Shown: piece by piece, positions 17,186 to 25,809 of the stretch
How positions within the stretch are numbered: the stretch's first letter is position 1
How the letters are laid out: each line of letters begins with the position of its first letter
Origin: Promethearchaeota archaeon
Lineage (GTDB): Archaea; Asgardarchaeota; Lokiarchaeia; Sigynarchaeales; SOKP01
Reading direction: 5' to 3'
DNA: 41,565 bases
NCBI GenBank assembly: GCA_019058515.1
Contig: JAHPYY010000026.1
Location: 1-41,565 of the forward strand
The notes under the pieces: model-generated
What the model saw: only the letters and a program-made list of their open reading frames with translations
Databases searched by the model: none
What the model was told of the DNA's origin: nothing
Program-made: the position numbers and the translations under genes

Positions 17186-18616
17186 ATGGTAAATTACGAT
17201 CACGACTTCGACACTTTTGAAAGATTGTTTGATCCTAACCGCATCGCGTTTATAGGAGCTTCAGATAACTCCAAAATGGGTGCAATGTTGTATCTTAAAG
17301 CGTTTATTACTTCAAAGTGGAAGGAGCGTTTTTACCCCGTAAATCCAAAACGAGATAAAATTTTAATTTGGAAGTGTTATCCCTCTATTCTTGACATTCC
17401 TTACCCTATCGATACCGCCTACATCTCTTTAAAAGTTGGTATTATTCCAAACATTGTCGAAGAGTGTGTCGAAAAGGGCGTTAAATGGGTAATTATCTTT
17501 GCGTCGGGATTTTCTGAAACGGGGAACCCCGAAGGACTTAGACTTGAAAAGGAGATCCAAGAGATAATAAAGGGAAAGGGAACGAGAGTGATAGGTCCAA
17601 ATTGTATTGGTCCCTATAACTCTTCGACGGGAATGTCGTTTGGATTCTTCTCTCCCGTAGGCATTCCCGGCTCAATTTCCTTCTTTTCGCAATCGGGTGG
17701 TCATTTAGGCCAATTAATAAACACTTGCTATCACAGAGATGTCAGACTTCGTCACGGAATCTCGTTTGGAAACCAGATCGATTTGAATTGCACGGATTTC
17801 TTAAATCATTTTGCAAAGGACCCGAAAACCACTATTATTACCGGTTATTTAGAATCGTTTGGGTCGAGTAGTGCTCGCGATTTCTATAACGAGTTAAAAA
17901 CGACAACTCCTAAAAGGCCTGTCATAATATGGAAAGGAGGAAACACTACATTCGGTTCACGAGCCGCCTTTTCACACACGGGAGCAATAGCATCGGACTC
18001 TCGATTATGGAACGCCATGATAAAGCAGACAGGGGCAGTGATGGTTAAAGATAACGAAGAATGGTGGAACGCTATTAAGACATTCGAGTTAATGTATCCA
18101 AACTACCTTCCAAAGGGGAAAAACATTGGAATCATCACCCCGGGTGGTGGTTCTTCGGTAAACCTTACCGACATATTTGCTTCTCAAAGTTTAAATGTTC
18201 CTCCTATTTCAAAAACCTCTCAAGAAGAGATTAGCAAGATTTTACCTGATGTTAATGTAAATATTACAAATCCTATAGATTTAGGGGCATCGGGATTCAT
18301 TGTTGATATGTATGTTAAGTGCTTGCAAATCGTTGTAAAGGATCCGAACATCGATATCATCGTGATACCTCTATGGCGTAATCAAATTTTTCAATATGTT
18401 TTCAAAAGGATGCTTCAAATTCGCGATACCACAGACAAGCCCTTTGTATTTTGTTTACCCAGTATAGCAGATTCCTTGGAATTAGCGCAAAAATTTGATA
18501 AGGTGAAGAAATTTCTCCATAAAAAAAGAGCGTTATATTTCCTTTCTTTACGAGATGCGGCAAAGAGTATGAGACATTTATGCGAATATGCAGAATTCCT
18601 TAGAAAAAAACCCTAA
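17186..18616 (+). CDS. Acyl-CoA synthetase (ADP-forming) alpha-subunit-type protein
   Basis: This family converts acyl-CoA, ADP and phosphate to acid, ATP and CoA, using a phosphohistidine. The CoA-binding domain (FDPNRIAFIGASDNS, near residue 15) and the two succinyl-CoA-ligase-like domains (VIGPNCIGPYN; FFSQSGGHLG; GYLESF) are present. The phosphorylated His is in FSHTGAIA (residue 264 from this start). At 476 residues it matches a stand-alone alpha subunit; no ATP-grasp beta subunit is adjacent, so its partner must be elsewhere. ATG 17186 is chosen over GTG 17183. A TTTTAAAAAA element near 17146 may be its own promoter and would give a short leader. Acyl-group specificity is unknown. Confidence 0.85.
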   Translation: MVNYDHDFDTFERLFDPNRIAFIGASDNSKMGAMLYLKAFITSKWKERFYPVNPKRDKILIWKCYPSILDIPYPIDTAYISLKVGIIPNIVEECVEKGVKWVIIFASGFSETGNPEGLRLEKEIQEIIKGKGTRVIGPNCIGPYNSSTGMSFGFFSPVGIPGSISFFSQSGGHLGQLINTCYHRDVRLRHGISFGNQIDLNCTDFLNHFAKDPKTTIITGYLESFGSSSARDFYNELKTTTPKRPVIIWKGGNTTFGSRAAFSHTGAIASDSRLWNAMIKQTGAVMVKDNEEWWNAIKTFELMYPNYLPKGKNIGIITPGGGSSVNLTDIFASQSLNVPPISKTSQEEISKILPDVNVNITNPIDLGASGFIVDMYVKCLQIVVKDPNIDIIVIPLWRNQIFQYVFKRMLQIRDTTDKPFVFCLPSIADSLELAQKFDKVKKFLHKKRALYFLSLRDAAKSMRHLCEYAEFLRKKP

Positions 18617-18643
18617 TTCTAGTTGTCTCAGTGAACATTTAAC

Positions 18644-18898
18644 TTATTCTAATTCCGACTCTAAGATTTTTCTAATAAAGTCTAATTTTTCCTTATTGAT
18701 TTCGCTTTTAGAAACTTTATTTTGGTTTGGTCTTGTTTCATTTATGAGAGGTACTTGCGAAAAAGGAATGAAGATTTGAGATAACTCAAGATCAGTAAAT
18801 CCAGACATTTCCTTAGTGAAGGATTCAGTTTTTTGGGGCTTAACGCGGTCGAAATCGATAGTATAAAAATACGAGTTTTTTAAGCTTCCATCCGACAT
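18644..18898 (-). CDS. Small hypothetical protein
   Basis: An 84-residue soluble, polar protein beginning MSDGSLKNSYFYTIDFDR. No family is recognised. It converges with the acyl-CoA synthetase gene, 27 bases apart. No Shine-Dalgarno sequence precedes the ATG; a TATTATAAT stretch about 35 bases upstream may be a promoter. A shorter frame lies opposite on the plus strand but looks less protein-like. Confidence 0.45.
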   Translation of the reverse strand: MSDGSLKNSYFYTIDFDRVKPQKTESFTKEMSGFTDLELSQIFIPFSQVPLINETRPNQNKVSKSEINKEKLDFIRKILESELE

Positions 18899-19046
18899 TT
18901 TTTTTGGGTTGTTAAAAATAATTGTTTGATTATAATAACTAATAGTAAACCACAGTTCTTTAGTAGAATTTTACCTATATAAGAACTTAGAGTTGGAAAA
19001 TTTAGTAATTTAAGTATCCTGTAGTTCGTTTAATACTATTAATAAC

Positions 19047-19331
19047 TTAAAATATTTCATTTTTTAGAATTTTTTTAATAGGTTCCCTTGATACTGAATC
19101 GTTGGCAGAAAGATATCTTGAAAATTTATCGATAGGAAAATTCTCGTCTAGGTGGGTTAGCAAAGCTAGAATTAAACTGGAATAATTCTTGAACTTTCCA
19201 GGTACCTTTTTATTGACGAACATAGCTGTGAATAGTTTGTTTAAAAGGACAAATTTTTCTTTTTGGTCTCTAGACTTATCATCTAATATCCTTTTTAAGA
19301 AGATTTTCACATCTTCCTCTATTTCTACCAA
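19047..19331 (-). CDS. Small hypothetical helical protein
   Basis: A 94-residue, mainly helical, soluble protein (VKIFLKRILDDKSRD; FVLLNKLFTAMFVNKKVPG). The frame has no ATG near its start; TTG at 19331 is the first conventional candidate, and the frame stays open upstream for some 20 codons, so the start is uncertain. No family is recognised. It lies between two other small minus-strand genes of unknown role. Confidence 0.4.
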   Translation of the reverse strand: MVEIEEDVKIFLKRILDDKSRDQKEKFVLLNKLFTAMFVNKKVPGKFKNYSSLILALLTHLDENFPIDKFSRYLSANDSVSREPIKKILKNEIF

Positions 19332-19486
19332 TTTTATATCATTTTTACTGTGCTTTTTATATTTGTTTCTCCGAAAAAACGTATAAAAACTCAGAGAATT
19401 AACTAGAAATTAGTAGAGACACGACTCAAAATTAACTTTAATTAAAAATACTTTGATGAGAAAGAAAAAAATAAGTAGGTTAGATC

Positions 19487-19999
19487 CTAAAACAATTCCT
19501 CTTTGCTCGCTAACAGTGCGAAACAACAGTAAAAAACGCCGTTTATAACGCCACTGATAATCGTTGTTATTAGAAATAACGGTGTAATTTCCAGACCATA
19601 ACTCTCTAATGAAGTTGGTAAAAAGAAGAACATGAAAATAATTATGCCCGCACTTACCATAGTAGTTAAAAACCAACCACCGAAGGAACTACCCTTATTA
19701 CCTCCGAACTTACCAGCTGCAATTGACGCTAGAATCGGAGATACGAGCAAACTAATTAGGTATAAGAGAGTAAAAAGATTTATGGCGCCTAAAAATTCAT
19801 TTGTTAGTGCAAAAATTAAATCACTAGGCAAAAAAGCAACAGGTCCGAATAAATACACGACAATAATCAAAGGATTATTAAATACACCATCCACGAAGTC
19901 TGAAAATCTGCCATTAACAGCAGATAAGATAATGGCAAATGCGATATTTAGTCCAATAAATATAATTAAACTTAAAAAAAACGATTTAGAAAAAGCCAT
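19487..19999 (-). CDS. Four-helix integral membrane protein of unknown function
   Basis: A 170-residue hydrophobic protein with helices at about residues 7-28, 40-60, 73-95 and 107-130, and a C-terminal hydrophobic segment (144-165). A Gly-rich loop GKFGGNKGSSFGG connects two helices. It starts with ATG and has no recognised domain. The overlapping frame on the plus strand is an antisense shadow. It diverges from the AIR-synthase-like gene at 20155. Similar small membrane proteins are common and uninformative; no function is proposed. Confidence 0.6.
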   Translation of the reverse strand: MAFSKSFFLSLIIFIGLNIAFAIILSAVNGRFSDFVDGVFNNPLIIVVYLFGPVAFLPSDLIFALTNEFLGAINLFTLLYLISLLVSPILASIAAGKFGGNKGSSFGGWFLTTMVSAGIIIFMFFFLPTSLESYGLEITPLFLITTIISGVINGVFYCCFALLASKEELF

Positions 20000-20154
20000 G
20001 ATGCATCATTTTATAAAATCTAACATATTTTTTATATAATTATATATCATTCTGAAATTTTGCATATATAGGTTTTTTCTGATTAGGATAATTATGTTTT
20101 TTAGAATTGATTAGCCAATGAAATATTAATATAATACTAAGGTCAATTAAGACG

Positions 20155-21195
20155 ATGGACGAGGATGAACGGAATTTCTCTGTTGGTAAACTAACACACA
20201 AATTTCTAAATAGATTATTACAAAATTATGTAAATAAATTCAACTACGACGATTCTCGAGTAATTATGGGATCCAAGCTTGGAGAAGATGCAGCTGTTAT
20301 TGATATGGGAGATAAGTATTTGGTTGCTAAAACTGATCCAATTACATTTACGACAAACAAGATAGGATATTACGTGGTTAATGTAAATGTTAACGACATA
20401 GTGTGTACTGGAGCACTTCCAAAATGGTTTCAATCAACAGTTCTACTACCTGAAGGGTCTAACGAGGAGCTTATTACCTCTATCTTTAAAAGCATTCACG
20501 ATACATGTAAGTCATTTAATATCAGCGTAGTTGGTGGGCACACTGAGATAACTTCAGGATTGAAAAGACCTATAGTTATAGGATCGTTGTTGGGAGAAGT
20601 AGACAAGGATAATCTTATCTTAACCTCTAATGCTAAGGTTGGAGACGATTTAATTCTAACGAAGGGTGTATTTATTGAAGGTACATCAATCATAGGTTAT
20701 GAAAAAGAAAAATTCCTCCTAGATTGCAATTTTGATTTGGAATTTGTGCGTAGATGTCAAAACTACTTGTTTAATCCCGGTATAAGCGTGTATAAAGAGG
20801 CAACATTAATTAGTAGTAATTTCAATGTCAATGCTATGCACGATCCTACTGAAGGAGGTTTATTGATGGGTATAGCGGAAATGGCTTTAAGTTCCAAAAC
20901 AGGTATAGAAATTTACGAAAGTAAAATAACCGTACTTCCTGAACCCTCCAAATTAAGCGAGATTTTTGGGTTGAACCCACTCAATACTATATCATCAGGA
21001 TCTCTCTTAATCGCAGCTAAAAAAAATAACACACCTAAAATTATTGAATTGTTAAAGAAAAATGATATCCGAGCCGAAAAAATAGGCAAGTTTATCCCGA
21101 AGGAACGGGGATTGAATATTGAAACCATTGATGGTCAAATCCAGAAGCTAGTTTACTCTGAAAAGGACCAAATTGTTAAAATCTTTAATGTTTAA
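20155..21195 (+). CDS. AIR synthase (PurM)-like protein, HypE/SelD/ThiL superfamily
   Basis: A 346-residue ATP-binding enzyme of the PurM fold. The N-terminal GSKLGEDAAVIDMGD, KTDPITF and NDIVCTGALP match the nucleotide and magnesium-binding segments; VVGGHTEIT and MHDPTEGG are the later family motifs. It resembles HypE, the hydrogenase maturation protein that makes the cyanide ligand, but it lacks the C-terminal PRIC-type cysteine HypE needs for thiocarboxamide transfer and ends instead in VKIFNV. It therefore fits the broader AIR-synthase-related archaeal proteins without assigned substrate. It starts with ATG; AAGGTCA lies eleven bases upstream. No other hyp genes are nearby. Confidence 0.8.
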   Translation: MDEDERNFSVGKLTHKFLNRLLQNYVNKFNYDDSRVIMGSKLGEDAAVIDMGDKYLVAKTDPITFTTNKIGYYVVNVNVNDIVCTGALPKWFQSTVLLPEGSNEELITSIFKSIHDTCKSFNISVVGGHTEITSGLKRPIVIGSLLGEVDKDNLILTSNAKVGDDLILTKGVFIEGTSIIGYEKEKFLLDCNFDLEFVRRCQNYLFNPGISVYKEATLISSNFNVNAMHDPTEGGLLMGIAEMALSSKTGIEIYESKITVLPEPSKLSEIFGLNPLNTISSGSLLIAAKKNNTPKIIELLKKNDIRAEKIGKFIPKERGLNIETIDGQIQKLVYSEKDQIVKIFNV

Positions 21196-21263
21196 GGGAC
21201 ATTCCTAATATTTTTATGTAGTAAATTTATTGATAGTATTGAATAGCATAAGATATATTTTTA

Positions 21264-21269
21264 AAAGGT
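21264..21269 (+). promoter_or_regulatory. Shine-Dalgarno sequence placed for an ATT start
   Basis: AAAGGT ends six bases before the ATT at 21276. The frame is open from 21252 and the first conventional start, TTG 21318, lacks such a site at good spacing. Confidence 0.4.
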
Positions 21270-21275
21270 TTTACT

Positions 21276-23186
21276 ATTTCCGAGTTAAAACATAATCTTG
21301 AAATTTTAACAAGCGAATTGTTAAAAGAAGGACTCAATCTTAAGCGAGATAAAGACTCGTTTGTCAAAATTGTAGAGAGTAAAAGCAGAGAATACGCTGA
21401 ATTCTCCAATAACGTAAAAGACTTGTGGAAAAAATTTTCGAATAAATACAAAGATTATGTTGTTAAAAAAACTTACGCGAATTTTTTTTACGAAAATTTT
21501 AACCAATTGTTTAAGTATTTTTTAAAGACATTTTTTGGATTTACAAACAAAGTAAAATTAATAGCGCGTGAACAACTATCCAAATCGTTTTTAATATTAG
21601 AGTACGATTATAATTTTGACGACAACGAGCAAAGAATTTTTGAAGATTATGACAAAAAGGTTGAAGTAGATTTATTAACTGTACCTCTTCACATTTATTA
21701 CATGTATTTTATCACTTTAGTCTTTGGGATTCTGTGCCGTAAGAGTATAAAAAAGAAGTTCCACATCATTTTTGATATCGCCTCTCTAAAAAAAGAAAAA
21801 GCAAAGGAAATTCTGAATTTTATCATTGTAGTAAGAGAAAGCAAGGATGAGCTTTTTGAGTACTATTACGAAATGTCTCTCTATTATTTCCTCAGACAAT
21901 TCAAGAAGATTCCTCCTGATTATACTAAAAAACTGTTGATTGGAAGAGAGAACCTCTATAAATTAGCTTTAGACGAATATAAAACTGCTAAAACACGTAT
22001 AGGTGATTTAATATATTACTTTTATAGAAAATGCAATCTCCTGAACAATATCTCCCCTATTCTCGACTTTTTGAATTTTGTTTGTTCTAGAGTGGAAGAT
22101 TCTAAATTTTCGAAATCTGAAATAATAAAGGAAGATTTATTTGACAATCTAGAGATAACGCAGGAAACTAAAGATGCCATAATGAGAATATATTCCTTTT
22201 TAGACAACAAATCAACCCTCTACTGTACTTTCCAAGCAAATAACCTTCCGAGTAAAAAATCTCAGTTTAATCTATTTTTACTTTATATGAAATACTATTT
22301 TAGTAGCGGTTTGGAAGCGTTAGAAGTAGGAGATCTGTTAAACTTGCCTTTAATCTTTAAAGTAGAACTTAATAAATACAATAACTTAGAACCTCAACAA
22401 ATCGATGCTAAGACCATAACAAACATAGGAAAACTTATAGTACATTTGTCAAAAATGTCAGATTTTAGTGGTTTAGAACTTTTTGTAGAAATGATTTTGA
22501 ACTCGAGTTTGACGAATTTAAACTTTAAACTGTTTCGGACATTTTTAATGAGTCTTAATACTCGAATTTTCCTTCTTGTTAATGAAGAAAATGCCAGGTT
22601 AGCTTCCAAAAAAGTGGAAGAAACCTTTGAATTTTCAAATATAGTGGATTACATATGCAAGATCATTTACATTTTAACAAATCGCATTTTTATAAAAACT
22701 ACACCAGACGAAGCTTCAGGCAATTTTCACGATTTTCGCGGTAGATATATAGGAAAAAATATTGCGTTGCGGGTGGAGGAGTTATTTATTTTTAAATACA
22801 TTAACATATCTGATGATCTTTGGCCAGATTATATAATTAGTTTAAACAAGGATACTCTTTTAAGGGAATTTGAGGGAATTGCAGAAATACCTGACGATAA
22901 ATTCTATTCGATTAGTGATATGGCTAGATTTCAAATTACTTACAACTTTGAATCGTATAAGGATATAAAGTTTTTAGAACACTGGTTAATCTACGACGTT
23001 ATATCTCCTTTAAACTCTTTCTTTAATAGAGTAAGATCTATCCTCCATCACAGCAATGATGCCCTAAAAAATTACGAAATTCTTTCTCAGGAATTTGCGA
23101 AAGAAGTTTCAAATGAAAGGTTTAAAAAAGCTTTAACACCAATATGTAAGCAACTTGCGTTGTTCTGGGAAGATATCATTAGCTAG
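21276..23186 (+). CDS. Large helical protein of unknown function, probable ATT start
   Basis: A 636-residue protein if it starts at ATT 21276, 622 from TTG 21318. Sequence between the two (SELKHNLEILTSELL) is protein-like and helical, and an AAAGGT site sits six bases before the ATT, so the ATT is preferred. The protein is Lys/Phe/Tyr-rich, mostly helical, with no signal peptide or clear membrane helix and no catalytic motif I can name. An alpha-solenoid is possible. It overlaps the convergent mobB stop by four bases. A role shared with the AIR-synthase-like gene 80 bases upstream is possible but unsupported. Confidence 0.6.
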   Translation: MSELKHNLEILTSELLKEGLNLKRDKDSFVKIVESKSREYAEFSNNVKDLWKKFSNKYKDYVVKKTYANFFYENFNQLFKYFLKTFFGFTNKVKLIAREQLSKSFLILEYDYNFDDNEQRIFEDYDKKVEVDLLTVPLHIYYMYFITLVFGILCRKSIKKKFHIIFDIASLKKEKAKEILNFIIVVRESKDELFEYYYEMSLYYFLRQFKKIPPDYTKKLLIGRENLYKLALDEYKTAKTRIGDLIYYFYRKCNLLNNISPILDFLNFVCSRVEDSKFSKSEIIKEDLFDNLEITQETKDAIMRIYSFLDNKSTLYCTFQANNLPSKKSQFNLFLLYMKYYFSSGLEALEVGDLLNLPLIFKVELNKYNNLEPQQIDAKTITNIGKLIVHLSKMSDFSGLELFVEMILNSSLTNLNFKLFRTFLMSLNTRIFLLVNEENARLASKKVEETFEFSNIVDYICKIIYILTNRIFIKTTPDEASGNFHDFRGRYIGKNIALRVEELFIFKYINISDDLWPDYIISLNKDTLLREFEGIAEIPDDKFYSISDMARFQITYNFESYKDIKFLEHWLIYDVISPLNSFFNRVRSILHHSNDALKNYEILSQEFAKEVSNERFKKALTPICKQLALFWEDIIS

Positions 23187-23689
23187 AACTTCAGTTTAAA
23201 ATACTCTGAAAATTTTGGTAAATCTTTTTGAATATCGATAATGGGAACATCAAATATCATTTCTTTCTCACAAGAATTTTTACATACCAATCCCGATATC
23301 ACGATAACATAGTCATTGAGTTGTTGTTTAATATCTTCAATAGAGGAGGTACATAACACTGATGGAAAATTAGTATTCCTAAATCCTTCAAGAAAGATGA
23401 GATCGATGGGAAAAGGACCGTTTTGAAGCCATTTAATCATAGACTCCAGATTTAATTCTTTATTAACAAAAATCGTAAACTTGTTCGTTTTGTTTTTAAG
23501 AACGGAATAGTGAGCACCTGCTTCCTTGTATTTGTAAGAATCTTTACCCACAGTGTCAATTTCATGTTCGTGAATGTTTTTTATAACGCAAACATTAACT
23601 TCATGATTTTTTTTTATGAATTTGATAGCGTTTTCAATAAAGAATGTTTTACCGCTAGAAGAATAGCCAAAGACACTTATAATTTTCAT
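23183..23689 (-). CDS. mobB: MobB, molybdopterin-guanine dinucleotide biosynthesis GTPase
   Basis: A 168-residue P-loop protein. The Walker A motif is GYSSSGKT (residues 8-15). The family signature IHEHEIDTVGKDSYKYKEAGA (split here: IHEHEIDTVGKD, then SYKYKEAGA) and LIFLEGFRNT follow. MobB binds GTP and assists MobA in attaching GMP to molybdopterin or tungstopterin. Length is normal for the archaeal single-domain form. It starts with ATG and overlaps the end of the helical-protein gene by four bases in convergent orientation. No mobA or moe gene is in the window; the MoaD-like protein at 11989 is the only other possible pterin gene. Confidence 0.88.
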   Translation of the reverse strand: MKIISVFGYSSSGKTFFIENAIKFIKKNHEVNVCVIKNIHEHEIDTVGKDSYKYKEAGAHYSVLKNKTNKFTIFVNKELNLESMIKWLQNGPFPIDLIFLEGFRNTNFPSVLCTSSIEDIKQQLNDYVIVISGLVCKNSCEKEMIFDVPIIDIQKDLPKFSEYFKLKF

Positions 23690-23725
23690 GATATCATCCT
23701 ATAGTGTAATATTGCTTGTAAATAC

Positions 23726-23809
23726 TTATTCAAATAAAAATGACGTAATTTAAATCATAAAAAATACAATAATTATTCAAATAAAAATAATGTAATTTAA
23801 ATCATAAAA
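23726..23809 (+). repeat. Tandem direct repeat in the leader of the PIN-TPR gene
   Basis: Two copies of a 37-base AT-rich unit (23726-23762 and 23773-23809), 35 of 37 positions identical, repeat at a 47-base period and end eight bases before the ATG at 23818. Both start TTATTCAAATAAAAAT and end TAATTTAAATCATAAAA. It looks like a recent duplication of the promoter or leader, giving two promoter copies or two protein-binding sites. Confidence 0.6.
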
Positions 23810-23817
23810 TATCAATC

Positions 23818-25809
23818 ATGTTGGGAAGAAAATTAAGGGAACAATTTGTTTTCGACGCCAATTTTTATATCTGCATGTTATCTATTAAAGCACCTCAGAT
23901 TTTGTCAAATTTAGAGAAAGCAGCGAAAGAATTAGGATATGATTATTTTATGAGCGAAATAGTATTCAATGAAATTAAAGCACCTACTACATTTAAAACA
24001 AGGTTAAATGGCATTTCAAACGTCGAAAAAGTTGACGACCACGACATTGAAATGATAAAGAACACCTTAAAAACTTCAGGTATTCGATTTCCGGCACAAG
24101 ATCCAGATTTATCCTTATTAGCACTTTCCCAGTTTTTGCTGAACGGAGAAAATAATATTATAGTTCATTTAGTTACCGATGATTTTAAGTTAGCTAAAAA
24201 TGCGGCTCTCATGTATAAGGGTAAGCTAAATATCCTTTCTCTATCCAGTTTCTTGTTAAAATTGCATAGAACTTTGACAAATTCGAGGATGCGAAAGTAC
24301 TTTAAAAACATTTGGAAACGTAGTCTAAATTACACGCTATCCTACATGATTGAAAGATCAAAAATTTACCCCGCTGAAGAAAAGATAACCTGGTTAATCG
24401 AGAGGGCTGTTTCCGTTACAGAAGACTCAATTATTACGCAAGATCATTATTTAGAAGATAAAAAGGTCGAATTTGGGATAACAAAGTCTAAATACCAAGA
24501 AGAAATAGATATTTCTGAGAAATATATAGAAGGGCAATCTTTACCCCAAAGTGAAGAGGAAAAGGTTCAAGGTTTCATAACATTTTTAGAAAATTTGAAG
24601 ATTTCCCGTGAATACTTGAAAAGAACTCGTGATTCCATCGTAAAAAATGATAGTAAAAACGCTGTTAAATTTTTAAAAACGGGAAATGCGTTTTTAATAT
24701 CTTTACTTCAGTTAGCGTTAGGGCAGCTACACAAAATTGCAGATTACGAAATAATAGAGCAAATGATTTGTTCTGAAATATCTAAGATGGAATTTTTGAG
24801 AGCTTTTCTATTGGTATCACTAGGAAGAATTAATTCCGCTATTGATTCTTTAGAGAGAGCGGCGTTGTTTTCAACCATTATACATAATTATAATACCTGT
24901 TTGACCCTAAATTACTTAAAAGCGCTTATTTTATTGTTTCATGGGTTATATACTAACTCAATTTTAGCGTATAATTTTACGGAAGAACTTTCAGAATCGT
25001 TTAATGAGGAGAAACTAAAGTTAAAATGTGCTATCGGTAAAGCAATTGCCTTATATCTCCAAGGTGGAAATGAAAATATTAATTCAGCAGTAAGTATTAT
25101 GCGAGAGATTGCCGATATAAATTTTGAAGAAAATATTAAGGATGCTATTATTGTATTCAGCGAGCTTGGAGACTATTTTTTAGCGTTAGGACATTCCCAA
25201 ATCGCTACTAACTTGTACAACGAAAGTATGGAAATGGCAATCGACGCAGGTTTAGATTGGAAAGTGGATATTTTAATACAGAAGTTAAAGCGGGCTTACA
25301 TATCGACTGTTCTTAACGGTTATACTACTGAAGATGTGGTTGATAAACTGGATATTTTGTTAGATAAAGCTTATTCAGTTAAAGATATTGATAAATACAA
25401 CGAGCAAATAAGAAAAATCTCAAGCTTTAATTCACTTTTTTATTCGCCGTTTCCTCACCTCTCGGGTAATAGAAAACAAGTTCAATTTCGTAATCTCCCA
25501 AAAGAACTCCAAGAAGACTTCTTAGATGTGGTACACATTGATAAAGCTGAGAAAGAATATATTCTATTTATCGTTTCTCATTACGATTTAGGGTTATTAG
25601 GGATTAGACTTAAAACGGACGAAAATATTACGGGAGTAGCAGAGAATTACAAGTTGAAAATTAAACCTACTTCTAAAGTTAAGATTTACGCCCCTGACGA
25701 CGAATTGAGGGATGTGTATTTAATTAGGGCTATAATTGAAGTAATACAAAAGGAAGGATGCGAAATTGTTTACACTTTACCTAGTTTTTTCAGTCAATTA
25801 GGTGTGTAG
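23818..25809 (+). CDS. PIN-domain ribonuclease fused to a TPR solenoid
   Basis: A 663-residue protein. Residues 8-155 form a PIN domain with all acidic positions expected of an active metal-dependent RNase: Asp13 (FVFDANFYI), Glu52 (FNEIK), Asp95/Asp97 (DPDLSLLAL) and Asp121/Asp122 (VTDDFKLAKNA). Residues 160-270 are helical, about 270-530 look like TPR repeats (FLRAFLLVSLGRINSAIDSL; FLALGHSQIATNLYNESMEM), and 540-663 form a separate alpha/beta domain. It is not Nob1, since no zinc ribbon is seen. The ATG is preceded by a duplicated leader, and the stop abuts the stop of convergent S26e with no base between. A role in RNA processing is inferred. Confidence 0.75.
   Translation: MLGRKLREQFVFDANFYICMLSIKAPQILSNLEKAAKELGYDYFMSEIVFNEIKAPTTFKTRLNGISNVEKVDDHDIEMIKNTLKTSGIRFPAQDPDLSLLALSQFLLNGENNIIVHLVTDDFKLAKNAALMYKGKLNILSLSSFLLKLHRTLTNSRMRKYFKNIWKRSLNYTLSYMIERSKIYPAEEKITWLIERAVSVTEDSIITQDHYLEDKKVEFGITKSKYQEEIDISEKYIEGQSLPQSEEEKVQGFITFLENLKISREYLKRTRDSIVKNDSKNAVKFLKTGNAFLISLLQLALGQLHKIADYEIIEQMICSEISKMEFLRAFLLVSLGRINSAIDSLERAALFSTIIHNYNTCLTLNYLKALILLFHGLYTNSILAYNFTEELSESFNEEKLKLKCAIGKAIALYLQGGNENINSAVSIMREIADINFEENIKDAIIVFSELGDYFLALGHSQIATNLYNESMEMAIDAGLDWKVDILIQKLKRAYISTVLNGYTTEDVVDKLDILLDKAYSVKDIDKYNEQIRKISSFNSLFYSPFPHLSGNRKQVQFRNLPKELQEDFLDVVHIDKAEKEYILFIVSHYDLGLLGIRLKTDENITGVAENYKLKIKPTSKVKIYAPDDELRDVYLIRAIIEVIQKEGCEIVYTLPSFFSQLGV

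Noticed and set aside
19632..20039. Plus-strand 135-residue frame
   Set aside because: It lies opposite the four-helix membrane protein, whose hydrophobic pattern is far more protein-like.
20155..21195. Assignment as HypE
   Set aside because: The essential C-terminal cysteine motif is missing and no hydrogenase genes are present.
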